A stretch of DNA of 64,000 bases from assembly GCA_019916065.1 (NCBI GenBank), contig CM034243.1, positions 32,209,524 to 32,273,523 on the forward strand. Direction: 5' to 3'. Every line of letters begins with the position of its first letter. The stretch's first letter is position 1. The position numbers and the translations under genes are program-made. This stretch comes from Vitellaria paradoxa. Its lineage: Eukaryota > Streptophyta > Magnoliopsida > Ericales > Sapotaceae. Positions 1 to 11,193 of this stretch are shown here, piece after piece. The notes beneath the pieces are model-generated. The model had not been told where the DNA came from and made no database searches. It worked only from the letters and a program-made list of their open reading frames with translations.

Positions 1-221
1 ACCGAATGTGTAAATTTTTTATATAATTATATTTTTCGTGTCGAAATCTTTCAAATAAGTACAATGGTCGCTATTTTTTGTGAATTTTTTTGAATCCGTG
101 AGAACGGATTTGAAAAACTGTTCCCACGATTTGCTACTTTTCAGAAAAAAAGACACTAAAATTAATCCCAAATCACATTTTATCTCAATTTATCTTATTT
201 TTTCTTACTCCAAACGAGACA
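1..221. mobile_element. Tourist-like MITE copy, cut by the window edge
   Basis: This stretch closely matches the right two thirds of the complete MITE at 3707-4068, in the same orientation. Shared blocks include the 'gaatccgtgagaac' segment and the terminal 'ctcaatttatcttatttt' followed by 'ccaaacg'. Its left end lies outside the window, so the terminal inverted repeat cannot be checked here. No coding capacity. Confidence 0.7.
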
Positions 222-2027
222 TATATAAGATAAATAGTATAATTTAAAATATGTTAAATTATATATGGTAAATAAATATATAAAATATATATTAGAATAT
301 GTTGTGACTAATTTAAAAATAAAATGAATTGCATCCAATCTAACCTATTTTAACTCAAAACTGACATATTGCACACCTTTATTATTTCAAAAAAAAAAAA
401 AAATGATACGTTTAACACTTTTTTTTTTTTTTTTTTTTACAGTCATATTTACACCTTACCAATTTACACTGATTACTACCTGTAGTGACCTGTATATTTC
501 ATTCAAAATTATCACAGCCACAAGATTTTGTCTTGATCTTGCGATTGAGATAATTTTGAACGAAATTCATTGATTACTTATGAATAGTGACCAGTGTAAA
601 TTGACGAGGTATAAATATGAGTATAAAAATTTAGGTGTAAACATAGCATTACTACTCCAAATATAGACTTAGTGTCTAGATTTAAATGCCTGAGAGATCT
701 TTAGTGCATTCATATAAGTTTCGTGTCAATGCGGTAAGTATCAAAGTGGGAAAAAGACCCAAAGTAAAAAATGAAAAAAAAAAAAAATAAAGTCCAGTAA
801 AATGAGAATTATTACAGTGACTTCAAATTTATAGAGTCACTGTACTTTCTCTATTCATTTTTTTTTTCTCCCACCACTCACTTCGATTCACACACGTATC
901 ATACTGACCATGATCTTGAGATGATATAAAAATATTAGAGCGGTGTTATTTTATTTTAAAAATTTGTTCAAACAAATTATTAGCATGATGTGAATATTTT
1001 GTCTACTTATTATTTTAAATAAAAATAGTTATTACAAATATTAATTAATTATTTTAAAAATATTATTATCTTATTATTTTGATAATTAGTTAATACCTGT
1101 TTGGAGTGTCAAATTTTGATCTAAAAAAATAAAAAGTAAGTAAATTTTAGATCGCTAAATGTTTGATGTGTTCCTCCAAAAATACGAAACAATTGATAAA
1201 AATTAGAGAAAGTTAAAAAAATTCAAAATTTTTGGTGTGAACAAAGTTTAAAAAAAAACTAAAATTTATTTACTGTGAATACAAAAATTCAAATAAGAAT
1301 TGAGTGAATTTCTAAAATACATAAAATGAAAAAAGATGACAGATTTAAAGTGCCATTTATAAAATTTTTTAAAAAATACAGAAATAGAATAAAGGGATAA
1401 TTTTAAAGTATCTTTAAATTGAAGGTGGCAAAATTGAAAATGTATAAAGTTAGGAGGGTAAAAATAACGGTTTCTCCAAATTGAATTATTGTACTTAAGA
1501 GTTGTGGTACGTCCGTTGTCACAAAAAAAAAAAAAGAGTCGTAGCACGCCCTTCCATTGTGGCATCAGCATTTTTGACTTCTTAATCATGTGTATTGTTT
1601 AGGGGTTATTTAGCTGGTTAAGATTAATTAAAATTTATTTATTTTTATTAAAATTTTATATTTTTTTATTTAAATTTTATTATACATCATTTTTACATTA
1701 AATTTTTATATTTTTAATATATTTTTTGGTTAAATATTCTCATTCCAAACACCCTCTTAATTTAGCTACTCTCTCTACTTAAAAAAAAAAAAAAAAAAGG
1801 ATGAAGGAGGGTTTTGTTGTCTTTACGTGTGAACGCATTAAAATTTGTCTCCTTCGCAAATAATTAACCAGCAGGATGATATTTTTCTGGAACAAGAAAA
1901 TCATATCACCGGACGCAGTTTCCCATCTTTCTCTTCTTTCCCTCTCTTTCTTATTCTTTATGGATTCTTTTGTTTTTAATGGAATCTCAAGTCTCACAGT
2001 GCTCATGCATCCTGGGCTTGGGCTTAA
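222..2027. other. A/T-rich intergenic DNA, no gene seen
   Basis: Very A/T-rich spacer with homopolymer runs. A weak MITE-like segment lies near 1600-1755, flanked by divergent 'GTTT'/'CAAAC' ends. The short open frames here are low-complexity and unrelated to any family I recognise. Confidence 0.6.
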
Positions 2028-2193
2028 AGTGTGTTTGGTTGACAAAAAAAAAAAAAGGTCAAAAGGTATTAAAAAAAAAAGTAAAAAAATATGATATAAA
2101 GGTGATATGTGGTAAAATTTAATTAGAGAAAAATATAAAAATTAATTAAAGTTAATAAGTTTTGATGACTTTTAGTGTCACCAAACAAACCCT
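2028..2193. mobile_element. Small Tourist-like MITE (166 bp)
   Basis: The ends are imperfect inverted repeats: AGTGTGTTTGGTTGAC on the left and, read inverted, AGGGTTTGTTTGGTGAC on the right. They are flanked by TAA on both sides (2025-2027 and 2194-2196), the 3-bp target duplication typical of PIF/Harbinger elements. The interior is A/T-rich and non-coding. Confidence 0.65.
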
Positions 2194-2338
2194 TAATCCT
2201 TATATCATGATTTTATACATAAGAGACTTGAATAATCTTCTTCTTGTAGATTGGGTTCCATAATTAAATTAGACCCATAAATTTGGTATAACATACTGCA
2301 ATAAAATCTAGCTAATTTCAAAATGAAAAAGCTTATGT

Positions 2339-2341
<3 letters not shown>

Positions 2342-2374
<33 letters not shown>
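2342..2374. repeat. (TA)n microsatellite
   Basis: About 16 uninterrupted TA dinucleotides, about 250 bp downstream of the stop codon of the zinc-finger gene at 2620-3195. Confidence 0.95.
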
Positions 2375-2378
<4 letters not shown>

Positions 2379-2494
2379 CCAATATTGGTATATATACAGG
2401 ACTGTCTAAAAAACAACAATAATGACAACTATATCTCTATATTTCTACAGATAAAGAAAAAAAATCTACCTGAAATAAATTAAAAAAAGTGGAG

Positions 2495-2526
<32 letters not shown>

Positions 2527-2619
2527 CCTAGCTGTATACATATATAACTGCAAACAATGAAGGTATACGAATGTGAATTTTTAGAGCAAAAAACTTCAAA
2601 AAATCCAAGAACGCAGATA

Positions 2620-3195
2620 TCAAGCGATCAACCAGCTGGAGAATGAGGAGGAGGTGGACAACTTATTGATCTTGTTGATGTGATTCTCAAGAGGGGTCAA
2701 GTTCAAATCCAAACACAACAAAATCCTCTTGCCTCTGCCACTGCCGCCGCTATTCGACTTCTTCAAAACTGGCACCGCTTCCTCCGCCGATTTGCCGTCA
2801 TCACTACCGCTATTATCACTCCTATGGTTTGGCAAAGCATTATTATTAAGGCGGTGCCTCCTCATGTGGCCACCCAGGGCTTGGCCGATAGCAAACTCAA
2901 CCCCGCAGATAGAGCACTCGTGGGTCTTCGGCTTGGCCGCGGGCGACTCAAGACGAAGGTCGTCGCCTGATCCGTCCATTAGCCTCGGCTTCTTGTGGCT
3001 CGCCCGGTGACCTCCGAGGGCTTGGAAGGACGAGAACTCCCTGTGGCACGTCTTGCAGGCAAAGACACGGCCTCCGCCGCCGCAAGTCGAGGCAGCGGTG
3101 GCTGCGCCAACGCGAGAGAGGAGCATCAAGCAGTTGGCCATGGCTAGTGACTCCACCTCTCTGTCTTCTTCCCTCGTTCTCTTCATTGAGCTCAT
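2620..3195 (-). CDS. ZAT11/ZAT12-like C2H2 zinc-finger repressor, copy 1
   Basis: Intronless 191-codon gene for a nuclear two-finger C2H2 protein of the plant ZAT (C1-2i) class, whose members repress transcription in stress responses. Residues 12-30 form the conserved N-terminal L-box ([11 protein letters not shown]). Finger 1 uses C47, C50, H63 and H67; finger 2 uses C94, C97, H110 and H114. Both fingers carry the plant QALGGH signature. A C-terminal EAR motif (LDLNL, 162-166) predicts recruitment of TOPLESS-type corepressors. The tail ends SSWLIA. The start is supported by alignment with the two paralogues at 21182-21688 and 31452-32009, where M1 and M4 are both conserved. Length fits the family (about 160-190 residues). 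The N-terminus recalls ZAT12 and the LDLNLTPLEN tail recalls ZAT11. The clade is firm; one-to-one orthology cannot be set. Confidence 0.95.
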   Translation of the reverse strand: MSSMKRTREEDREVESLAMANCLMLLSRVGAATAASTCGGGGRVFACKTCHREFSSFQALGGHRASHKKPRLMDGSGDDLRLESPAAKPKTHECSICGVEFAIGQALGGHMRRHRLNNNALPNHRSDNSGSDDGKSAEEAVPVLKKSNSGGSGRGKRILLCLDLNLTPLENHINKINKLSTSSSFSSWLIA

Positions 3196-3530
3196 AATTA
3201 CTACTTACAAAATTAAGCTTGTTTGTGTATGTATTGTATGTGAATGCAGAGAGCTGGTAATTGGGAATGAAGTGAATGAATTCGCGATATGTATGTATGT
3301 ATATATAGAGAGACAGTTGGAAAGAGTGTGGTGGGCTTGAAAGACACGGCAGTTAGATGTGTGTGTATGCATATTTGCTGTTGTAATTGTACGATCATTG
3401 ACTAATGAAGCAGGAGTGGGTGCACGGAAAGGAGGAGAATAGTATCAGCATTAATGCGTGACCGCGCAGCTAAGAGTCGTCCCAGGTGAGCTCATGATAT
3501 CATGTGGCGTTTCTTTGTTTGACTCTTCTC
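3196..3530 (-). promoter_or_regulatory. 5' leader and proximal promoter of zinc-finger copy 1
   Basis: A TATA-like run (TATATATA, 3300-3307) lies about 105 bp upstream of the ATG on the minus strand. W-box cores of the TTGACT form, read on the plus strand, occur at 3398-3403 and 3519-3524; WRKY factors bind this core. The 3205-3280 block is homologous to the leaders of the other two paralogues, so the duplicated unit included upstream sequence. Motif positions are seen; regulation is inferred. Confidence 0.5.
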
Positions 3531-3706
3531 GAATCTAGAACAATTTTCCTTTTGGATATTTTTCACTTCTCTAGGAACTACCCCTTCATTCACTTGCGTG
3601 TGTACGTAACTGCTATATCCATTAAACCGCCATGCAATTCTACAATAAAAAAGAAAAAAAAAAAAAAATCATTTATACTGTTTGATGCAGCGCATGGTGA
3701 TAGTAA

Positions 3707-4068
3707 GGCTGCGTTTGGCATAAAAAAAAATACTGAAAATCTCTATAAATCTCTAACAATTCTTTTATCTTTAATTTTTCCGCCATCACTAATTTCAAAA
3801 AATTCTAATATTTCGCTAAAAAAATAAAAAATCTAGAAGTAGGTTATCCGAATGTATAAATTTTTTATACAATCATATTTTTCGTGTCGAGAGTTTTCAA
3901 ACGAGTACCACTGTCGCTATTTTTTGTGAATTTTTTTGAATCCGTGAGAACAGATTTAGCAAACCGTTCCCACGGTTTGCGAATTTTTAGAAAAAAGTGG
4001 TGCCAAAATCAACCCCAAACTACATTTTATCTCAATTTATCTTATTTTTTCTTACGCCAAACGGGACC
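3707..4068. mobile_element. Tourist-like MITE (362 bp) with TAA duplication
   Basis: The left end is GGCTGCGTTTGGCATAA and the right end, inverted, is GGTCCCGTTTGGCGTAAG. They are flanked by TAA at 3704-3706 and 4069-4071. The 3-bp TAA duplication and GG...GTTTGGC ends fit PIF/Harbinger-derived Tourist MITEs. A second, edge-truncated copy occupies 1-221. It lies about 0.5 kb upstream of zinc-finger copy 1. Confidence 0.8.
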
Positions 4069-4071
4069 TAA

Positions 4072-5853
4072 GTTTGGATCAAATAACTTCCGCACAAATA
4101 ATAAAATTTTAAAACAGGACAGAACTCCAAGCAGGCAAACAGACTATTATTAAGGTCATAAAATTCACTCGAAACAGTAGAGAAAAGAGTGTAAAATACT
4201 CAATTTAATTAATCATCAGAAGCTGGCGAAATCCATAGAATTACAAGGTTTAAATAGGAATGCTAACTAAAAAAATAAGAATAGAAAACTTCAAAACAGG
4301 AAATTGAATAACGAAAATTAATCCTAACACAATGAAAGAGCAGAAAATCTTATAAAATTAAAAAATGCTAAAATTCTAGACTTAACTGCTGGAATTATAC
4401 TTCTGGAGAGCTCAAGTCACGATTGTAGGTGGAAATCGGGTCCGTCTCAAAAAAAAAAAAAATTTAGACTGGACATATTATAATGATAAAGTGGACACCG
4501 TATGTCAGGGACTATGATCATGAGGATCTGCCTGTGAGAATCTTTACTTGCAAGAGAGTGAAGTAGGACGTGAATTAGAAAAATAATACCCTTTATCTTA
4601 ATTATATTTGAAAAGTGTAATTACAAACCATAATTTAGATCATAAATCATACATTTATTTATTTAATTTTAAAGTTTTTAGTTATTTTTATTTCTTATGA
4701 TATTTCATTTTCAAAATGCAGAAAAGAAATCAAAATTATTGAAATAAGCAGTGATGAAGAGGTTGAAGAAGCCATAGTGGTCCAGACACCCCGATAATCG
4801 GTCCGGTCCAGAGCGAGGGCATGGCTGCAGACTAAGGGGTAAGAAAGAATTCAATAGCTGGAACCATACCATAGTTCGAACACCCCTTCGAATGGTCTAG
4901 ACCACTGTGAGTAGATTGTACGGGATATTTTAATATTTTAGAGTTTTGTGTTCGTCTATATATATATATCTTGATGACCGTTCAGGGGAGTCTTTTCTCT
5001 GTAATTTTCAGTTTAGTTTTTCATTAAGATAGATTAGTGTAGAGAGTTTTCAGTTTAGTTTTTGGAGATTTTTTGAATTGATTGCTTTGGAATTGAAATT
5101 TAATTCATTGTGAAAAACAGTACACGTTTCATTTTATTTAATAAAATTTATTTTATTTTCGTATTCTCTTTTTTATTGTTGTTATAGTATTTCATTCATA
5201 CTAGGTTAGATTTTATTCTTGATTTAACTTAGTAATAATAGGTGGATCACTATAATTGATGAGATGTGCATAAATCTATACACGCAAGTGAGAACTTGCA
5301 TGTATAGGTTTATAATTTTCAAATCTATATTATTTATTTTCAAAAGCCTTCGAAAACAAGTTTTCTTGTTCATATTCTCTGTAATCACTGATAAAAGTTC
5401 TTGATTAAATGTTTCTTAATAATTTTAAAATAAGTAGATCAAATCTGAATCCAAAAATGAAATATCATAATATTTTCTGAGCTTCTAATTTCTAAACGAG
5501 ATTTGAAAATTGTGTTTTGCAATCTAAAAATATTTTCAAGAAGATAACTTGCAGTTTATTTTTCTTTACGTGAAATTTAAACTGAGATAAAAACACATCG
5601 AATCATGAAGCAGTGAATTCACCTAGATTTGTAGGTTGGATCAAGATCTTAAATTATTATGAATGCGTAGTGTTATTGCTTTCATTTTAATTTAATTTAA
5701 TTATTGTAATTTAATTTATTTATTTAGTAGTTAGTAAATCAACATTTTTTAAAAATCCGAAATCAATTTTCTTTTCCTGTTTTTAAAAAGAAACGAGTAG
5801 ATAGAAAAATATAGAAAACCCAAGTGTTCAATATCAAAGTTTCTTGTGGATAT
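4072..5853. other. Intergenic DNA, unclassified repeat remnants
   Basis: No gene is visible. The 4780-4930 part has higher G+C and is followed by a short TA run and 'gaggagtc'-like leader sequence near 4985, which looks like an LTR promoter relic. Too degenerate to classify. Confidence 0.4.
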
Positions 5854-6215
5854 GGGGGCATTTGGTAGCGCAAAATTTAGCATTTTTTAGCAATTTTTAG
5901 TCAAAAGTTGCTAGTTGTAATTTTTAGTGTGTTTAGTGGAACAAAATGTAATTTTTAGCAATTTTTTGTAACTTTTAGGTGTTTAGTAAATTTTTTATTG
6001 TAGTAGAGCAAAAAAGTAGTAACTTTTTGTGTATTTGGTAAACTTTTTACTGTAACAGAGCAAAAAAGTGACAATTTTTGTGTGTTTGGTAAAACTTTTT
6101 ATGGAATAAATTACTATAGTAGAGCAGAAAAGTGTGAAAAATTATGATTTCACCAAACGCACCAAATGTAACTTTTGGTACTTTTTTGCCTTTTTTTGAG
6201 CCTCCAAACAGGCTC
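5854..6215. repeat. Candidate MITE with about 52-bp internal subrepeats
   Basis: The left end GGGGGCATTTGG and right end CCTCCAAACAGGCTC are loosely inverted. Inside, a unit containing 'GTAGAGCAAAAAAGT' recurs about every 51-52 bp (starts near 5979, 6031 and 6082). No convincing target duplication was found, so the class is open (Tourist or hAT-like). Confidence 0.45.
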
Positions 6216-6294
6216 ATGATCCTAGACTCACCAAATAAAACTATATTGCATGCTCTTATACTTAGGGGTTGAATTATAACTGCACATATGAGAG

Positions 6295-6710
6295 GCGATC
6301 ATATCTCACGTCGCTTGGATAGAAAGGAAAGAAGTGATATATTTGTAATATTTACCATACATCAAGCACAACACATTTTAAAATCGTGAGGCACTAGATT
6401 TCGTGAAAACTCTAGAGTTAAGTATGTTTGAACGAGAGCAATACTAGGATGGTGACCCCTGTGAAGTACTTGCCCTGCATCTAACCAAGCCAATTGTACA
6501 TGTAGATCGTTATAAATAGTATTAGAGCTGAGAATTGTCAAGGACTATAAAGGACGTACTTGTGAAATGGTATTAGAGAGAAAAGAAGTGACATATATGC
6601 AATATTCAACATTTATAAAGTACAACATGTTTTAAAGTCGTTATTGGCACTGAATTTCGTTGGAACTCTATGAATAAACGTGCTTGAGTTGGAGCTTCAA
6701 CATGTTTATT
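6295..6710 (+). mobile_element. Cassandra-like TRIM remnant carrying 5S rRNA-like sequence
   Basis: Positions 6388-6482 resemble the 3' two thirds of plant 5S rRNA: an AGTTAAG...GAGAG box at 6416-6439 and AGGATGGTGACC at 6447-6458. A primer-site-like TAGTATTAGAGC (6517-6528) resembles the initiator-Met-tRNA site TGGTATCAGAGC, and a second one lies at 6568-6579. A second, truncated copy of the 5S-like part follows at 6644-6695, within a direct repeat whose match starts near 6318 and 6577. 5S-bearing LTRs with this priming site are the hallmark of Cassandra TRIMs. Both copies are decayed, and the internal domain between them is unusually short. Confidence 0.6.
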
Positions 6711-7407
6711 TAATAATTATTAATGAAAAAAATTAACCTAAAGCTAATTTTAAATATAAATGATTGACCGTTATAACTAAAAATAGCTCAACAGAATAAA
6801 GTAGAGATTTAGAATAAAGTAGAGGTTTAGTGTTGTAAATTTATATGCATATGGAACATTGCTAAATAGTAATGTTGTAGGCCCATATGAACACAAACAA
6901 GGTGGTATCTATCTTAGGACTAGTATACGCGGTTCGGATTATGCGAGGTAGTTGAGTGTAACCTTCGTCTTTCACACTCTTTTGAGTGACGTGTATATTT
7001 ACACACACACACGTAGAGCCATCGCTTTTGCCTGGCCACTAAGATAGTGCACATAATAGTTGACCTCCTTGCCTTATAGAAAACAATAAAATTAGCTCTT
7101 CCCTAGCTGGTTCCCACCCGACATCGAGGAAAATAAGATCCAACCTTACATGTAACTTTTGGAGCTGGCTGCTTGTTCCCATCTGATCAGCATCCCAGAC
7201 TAGTGAGATTCGATTTTATTAATTTTATACGAGGGAAATTAAAAATAAATATAATAAGAGAAAATGTAAACTCGGATATAGTAAATAATAAAAATAATTA
7301 TATTAATCGATAAATTGATTCAACATATTCACTAATAAATTGTCTTATAGTTCAAAAAATTTTAATTACCCCCCCAAAAAAAGAATAGTTCAAAAAAAAT
7401 TTTCCTC

Positions 7408-8416
7408 CATATGAGAAATGGGCTTCTCTCACTTTAATACCTAAGGTCTCGATTGGATGAGAGTAAAGGCTCCCTCCAAAGTTTTTACCCCCTCATAAGG
7501 GTGGGTCCCACCCATTTGCCATAGTTTGGCAATCCTTTTCTTCCCCCCTCTTCTCCCCTCTTCGTTTTATTGCACACTCCAATTTTACCCTCTACGGGGA
7601 TAATTTTTGGGCACCTTAAGGGCAAGCTAAAAATTATCTCCTTTTAAGTGGGAGGTTTTTGATATTTTTAGCCCTCGTTAATAGTATTGTTAACTTAATT
7701 AAAATAAATATTATGCTAGTAAAAAAATAATAAATAAGCTAACAAGTCAAAATAAATATAATAAAAAAAATTGAATAATAACCAACCATTCAAAAATACA
7801 TATTTAAAAAAAAGTTCTTTAAATAAATTTATAAAAAATTAAATTTTCAATGAAATAAATAATATAACTTCAAATTGTCCAAAAATATTTAAATAGAGTA
7901 GGTTTTGCAATTTAATATTTAATTTAATGGGTAACCAAGTTTGGGACACCACAAGCGTAAAAGAGTCATTTGACTGATTTTTCAATCATTCATCCTCTCT
8001 TATTTATAAAACATCCAAACTAAGTCAAAAGTTATCTCCCTCCATAAACATTACATCATTGTAGGCCAACTCTCTAAAAATAATATCCCCTCTTATCTTA
8101 TATCCCATCTAAAATTTATCCCCCTAAAATTTTAGCACCATCCAATCGGGCTCTAAATTTTAAATTTGTGGCCTCCTTTCTCTTATATGTTGTCAAATTT
8201 CTTTATGTGGTATTAGAGTGGATTTTCAACAAAACTCCACCATAATTCATACTGTATTTATATCCATGTGGCCTAGTATAAGGGGTTGTTAAAAGTTGTC
8301 CCATATCGTCCTATCAGAAAAGTTATTCCCCTATATATAAAATATGGACTTCCATCATTTTAACACCTAAGTTTTAAGGTTGAGACTCTCTCCGTCTGTG
8401 TTATCAAGTTTCTTTA
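7408..8416 (+). mobile_element. TRIM-like element, first LTR interrupted by a MITE
   Basis: Two related arms flank a short centre. Arm 1 is 7408-7444 plus 8154-8205; arm 2 is 8287-8416, starting TGTTAAAAGTTGTCCC. After arm 1 comes TGGTATTAGAG (8208-8218), close to the initiator-Met-tRNA primer site. Arm 1 is split by a MITE at a TAA that is intact in arm 2 (8368-8370). Size and layout fit a TRIM; arm 1 appears truncated at its left end. Confidence 0.55.
7445..8153. mobile_element. Tourist-like MITE (709 bp) nested in a TRIM LTR
   Basis: The left end is GGTCTCGATTGGATGAG and the inverted right end is GAGCCCGATTGGATGGTG. TAA duplications lie at 7442-7444 and 8154-8156. Comparison with the uninterrupted LTR at 8287-8416 independently marks the insertion point. 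Non-coding, A/T-rich interior. Confidence 0.75.
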
Positions 8417-10930
8417 CAGTAGTGACTTGTAAATTTAGTTATATATATATATTCACTGATAAATTTAATCGTCTGTATTAGCAAAAATAAAATTTGACTT
8501 GAGGACCGAATTATTATTTTTATTCGAAATCTATTAAGGTAAGTTGTTTGTTTGACAACTCGAACTTTTATTAATTTTGTTCAGAATTTTGATATATGTC
8601 ATTTTAATTGAATGTTTAGTGTTTGGTAAAAATTTGTAAAAGTTAAAAAAAATTAATTTTGTATTTAATAAAAAAAGTTAAAAAAAATTGATAAAAGTTG
8701 GTGAACAAAACGCAACCCATGTTACTTTTTATTATTTTTTATATGCAAAAATCAATAATTCATACGATAGAAAATTCTTTATATATATAGAGGTGGGTCT
8801 ACTAAGAGTTCCTCTAGGGAAAAAATTTATCTTTTTACATTTTAAACTTTTTTTAAACCTTAAATGACAACTCTTTTACATATTGAAAGGTAAAAATGTT
8901 AAATTAAAAAAAAGGTAAAAAGGTAAGTACTAAAAAAACTAGTTTTTTTCTTTCTCAAATACAAAAAAAATAAATTAATTTTTTAATAACTAATTAATAG
9001 TCAGTTACAAAAAAAGTTAATTTTTTTTCTTCTCAAGCTCAATGATGAGCTTGATAGTTGGAAAATAAAAATAAAAATAATATTTTAATTAAAAATGATT
9101 TTATTTAATTAAATGATTATTTTTAAACTATTTTTTCATAAAAGTCGTGCAATAATGGATAACCCGGTAGTAAACTATTGATTTTGTTGTCTATTAATTT
9201 TGTTATTTTTTTTGTTACAAATATCTTTTTTTTTTCATTATTATTAAATTTTTGTCCCAAATGTATTTTTACTTTTATTCTTATTTATCTTAAAAATGTA
9301 ATTTTATCTCCGCTAAACAAGCATTGAAGACTGGGGTTAAAGTCTATGTTCAAAATGAGACTAGTGAGTTTATGAACATATGAGTGAAGTTAGCGGTTTA
9401 GCATAATTATCTTGGATTTAAGAAAATAATTATTTGAATAATTCTCTCTCTTTGTTATAGCGTGGCTATAATGACATCACAACTTTCTTTAATTTGTTCA
9501 ACTTGAACGAGATCAAGCTCTGCTCTGCTACCATGCCGTTTCACGGGAGTTTGAGAAGCTGTTGATTAGTCGTGGTTGCCATGGGAGCTTCGAGGTGATG
9601 AGGGCATATTGCATTTCTACTTTATTAGTTTTACTTGACAAGTATGGATAAATACGTACGCACGCGCGCATATATGACTTTCTCTAGAAACTCAAAAACA
9701 GTTGGGCAAGAACATAGAATTAATGTCATACCAAATTATGGATCATAAACGCACGTCAGGAGATGCCGTTGGGAGAAAGTTATTTAACACGAAACCCATT
9801 TTGACCGGAAAGCTCTTCAATTTCCACGTAATAATGCATACTTCTAATGTTTGATGGGGTTGGGCCACCCTTTAAGATTTGGACAACACTTTAGGAAATT
9901 AAGGACTTCACCTTCCACAAAATTTTCCTGGAAAAACCGTAGCATTTACGGAGGAACTTTCCAGGATTTTTCCAACGTTGGATTTTTCTAAACATTCTGG
10001 TAATTTTGAGACATTTGATAATCTTTTATAAATTGAAGAGATTTATGCGGAAGTTGATCCCATGAAATCCCTTTCTTGGCGAGGTTGATGGTTACTACTC
10101 AAAACACTTCCCGCTAAACTAATATATAAAATGTTTAAATAAAATTTATTCCTACAATATTCTTTCTTTCCTTTTTTTTGTCTTTTTCTACCTTACTGTT
10201 ATATATCTACCTATAGTATTTTATGAAAAAAAAAAAAAAAAAAAACTAAAAGGGATTGACGAATTCAAAAAATTAATGAATTGAATTAATTTTCTAATAT
10301 GTCATCCTACTCTTATGCGATAGCATATCCCTTATTTGGGTATATGAAGTCTAATCCGGATACATAGGTTCGTTTGGAACTTCAAAAAAATTTAGAAAAT
10401 TTCAAAAAAACTTCAGAAGTTTTCAAATCTCTCCAATCAAATTTTGCCACCTATCATTTTTATATCACATCAGCCCCACCTTTTAGTTTTTTTTTATTTT
10501 TTGGGACTCCAAACGCCCCCCTAATATCGCAAATTAAATATAGGATTAAAGCTAGACCGATTTCCAACCTTCATTTATATCCGTAAACAAACACATCTTT
10601 AGAGTTATGGTTTATGCTTATTACAGCCAGACACTGCTATTAGGACTCGATCGCAATCAAAAATAGAGAAGTGTACAAGTACAGAGGAAGTTGAGTGACG
10701 TTAGATATTATAGAGAGTACAACATCGTATTAGGGTGCTTGCTGGGAAGATTGCGGGCTTCGTAGGAAAAAAATAAAATTATCACACTGCGGCAAACTTG
10801 CACGATCTTGAATTTTTTTAGAGCTATTTTAAAGCTCCCTTTTAGTGGGTTTCTTATTTCTATCTATATGAGATGTATTGTTCGTCCATACTAAGTTCAG
10901 ATTAAGATTTTCAATACTAGAGTTGAGAGT
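8417..10930. other. Intergenic DNA, no gene seen
   Basis: A/T-rich spacer. A MITE-like unit around 10366-10520 has ends GGTTCGTTTGGAACTTC and, inverted, GGGGGGCGTTTGGAGTCCC, without a clean target duplication. A 46-codon open stretch near 9500-9652 has more gene-like composition, but no family could be assigned. Confidence 0.5.
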
Positions 10931-11193
10931 AGTGGCGGACCTAGGATTTTGGGAGGGGTTCAATGTAAAAAATTTTGTATTGAGTGGAGAATAAAGTAAA
11001 ATTTTATAAATTTTGGAAGGAGGGGACTAAACACTATATTATATGAAAAGATCTTAAAATCTATGAAGTGTTAAAATATTTTCAAAACTTAAGGGGTTCA
11101 AACACTATATTATATAAAAAAATTCCTGAAATTTGTGAGGCCGTTAAAGGATTTTCATAATTTAGGGGGCCGTGGCCCTTGCTCATCCCTGTT
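10931..11193. mobile_element. Probable hAT-like non-autonomous repeat
   Basis: The left end TAGTGGCGGACCTAGGATTT and a right end that reads inverted as CAACAGGGATGAGCAAGG resemble the widespread plant repeat ends of the 'GTGGCGGAGCTAGG' type. The interior has repeated 'AACACTATATTATAT' blocks (11028-11042 and 11101-11115). No coding capacity; the class is inferred from the termini. Confidence 0.45.

Noticed and set aside
2680..3340. Plus-strand open frames opposite zinc-finger copy 1 (and equivalents opposite copies 2 and 3)
   Set aside because: They are antisense shadows of the conserved zinc-finger coding sequence and match no family.
6388..6482. Functional 5S rRNA gene
   Set aside because: Promoter boxes are mutated, including a missing G in GGATGGGTGACC, the 5' third is absent, and it lies in a TRIM-like repeat.
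9497..9652. A 46-codon open stretch with gene-like composition (contains REFEKLLISRGCHGSFEV)
   Set aside because: No start codon context, no splice partners and no recognisable family; it could be a captured exon, but this cannot be supported.
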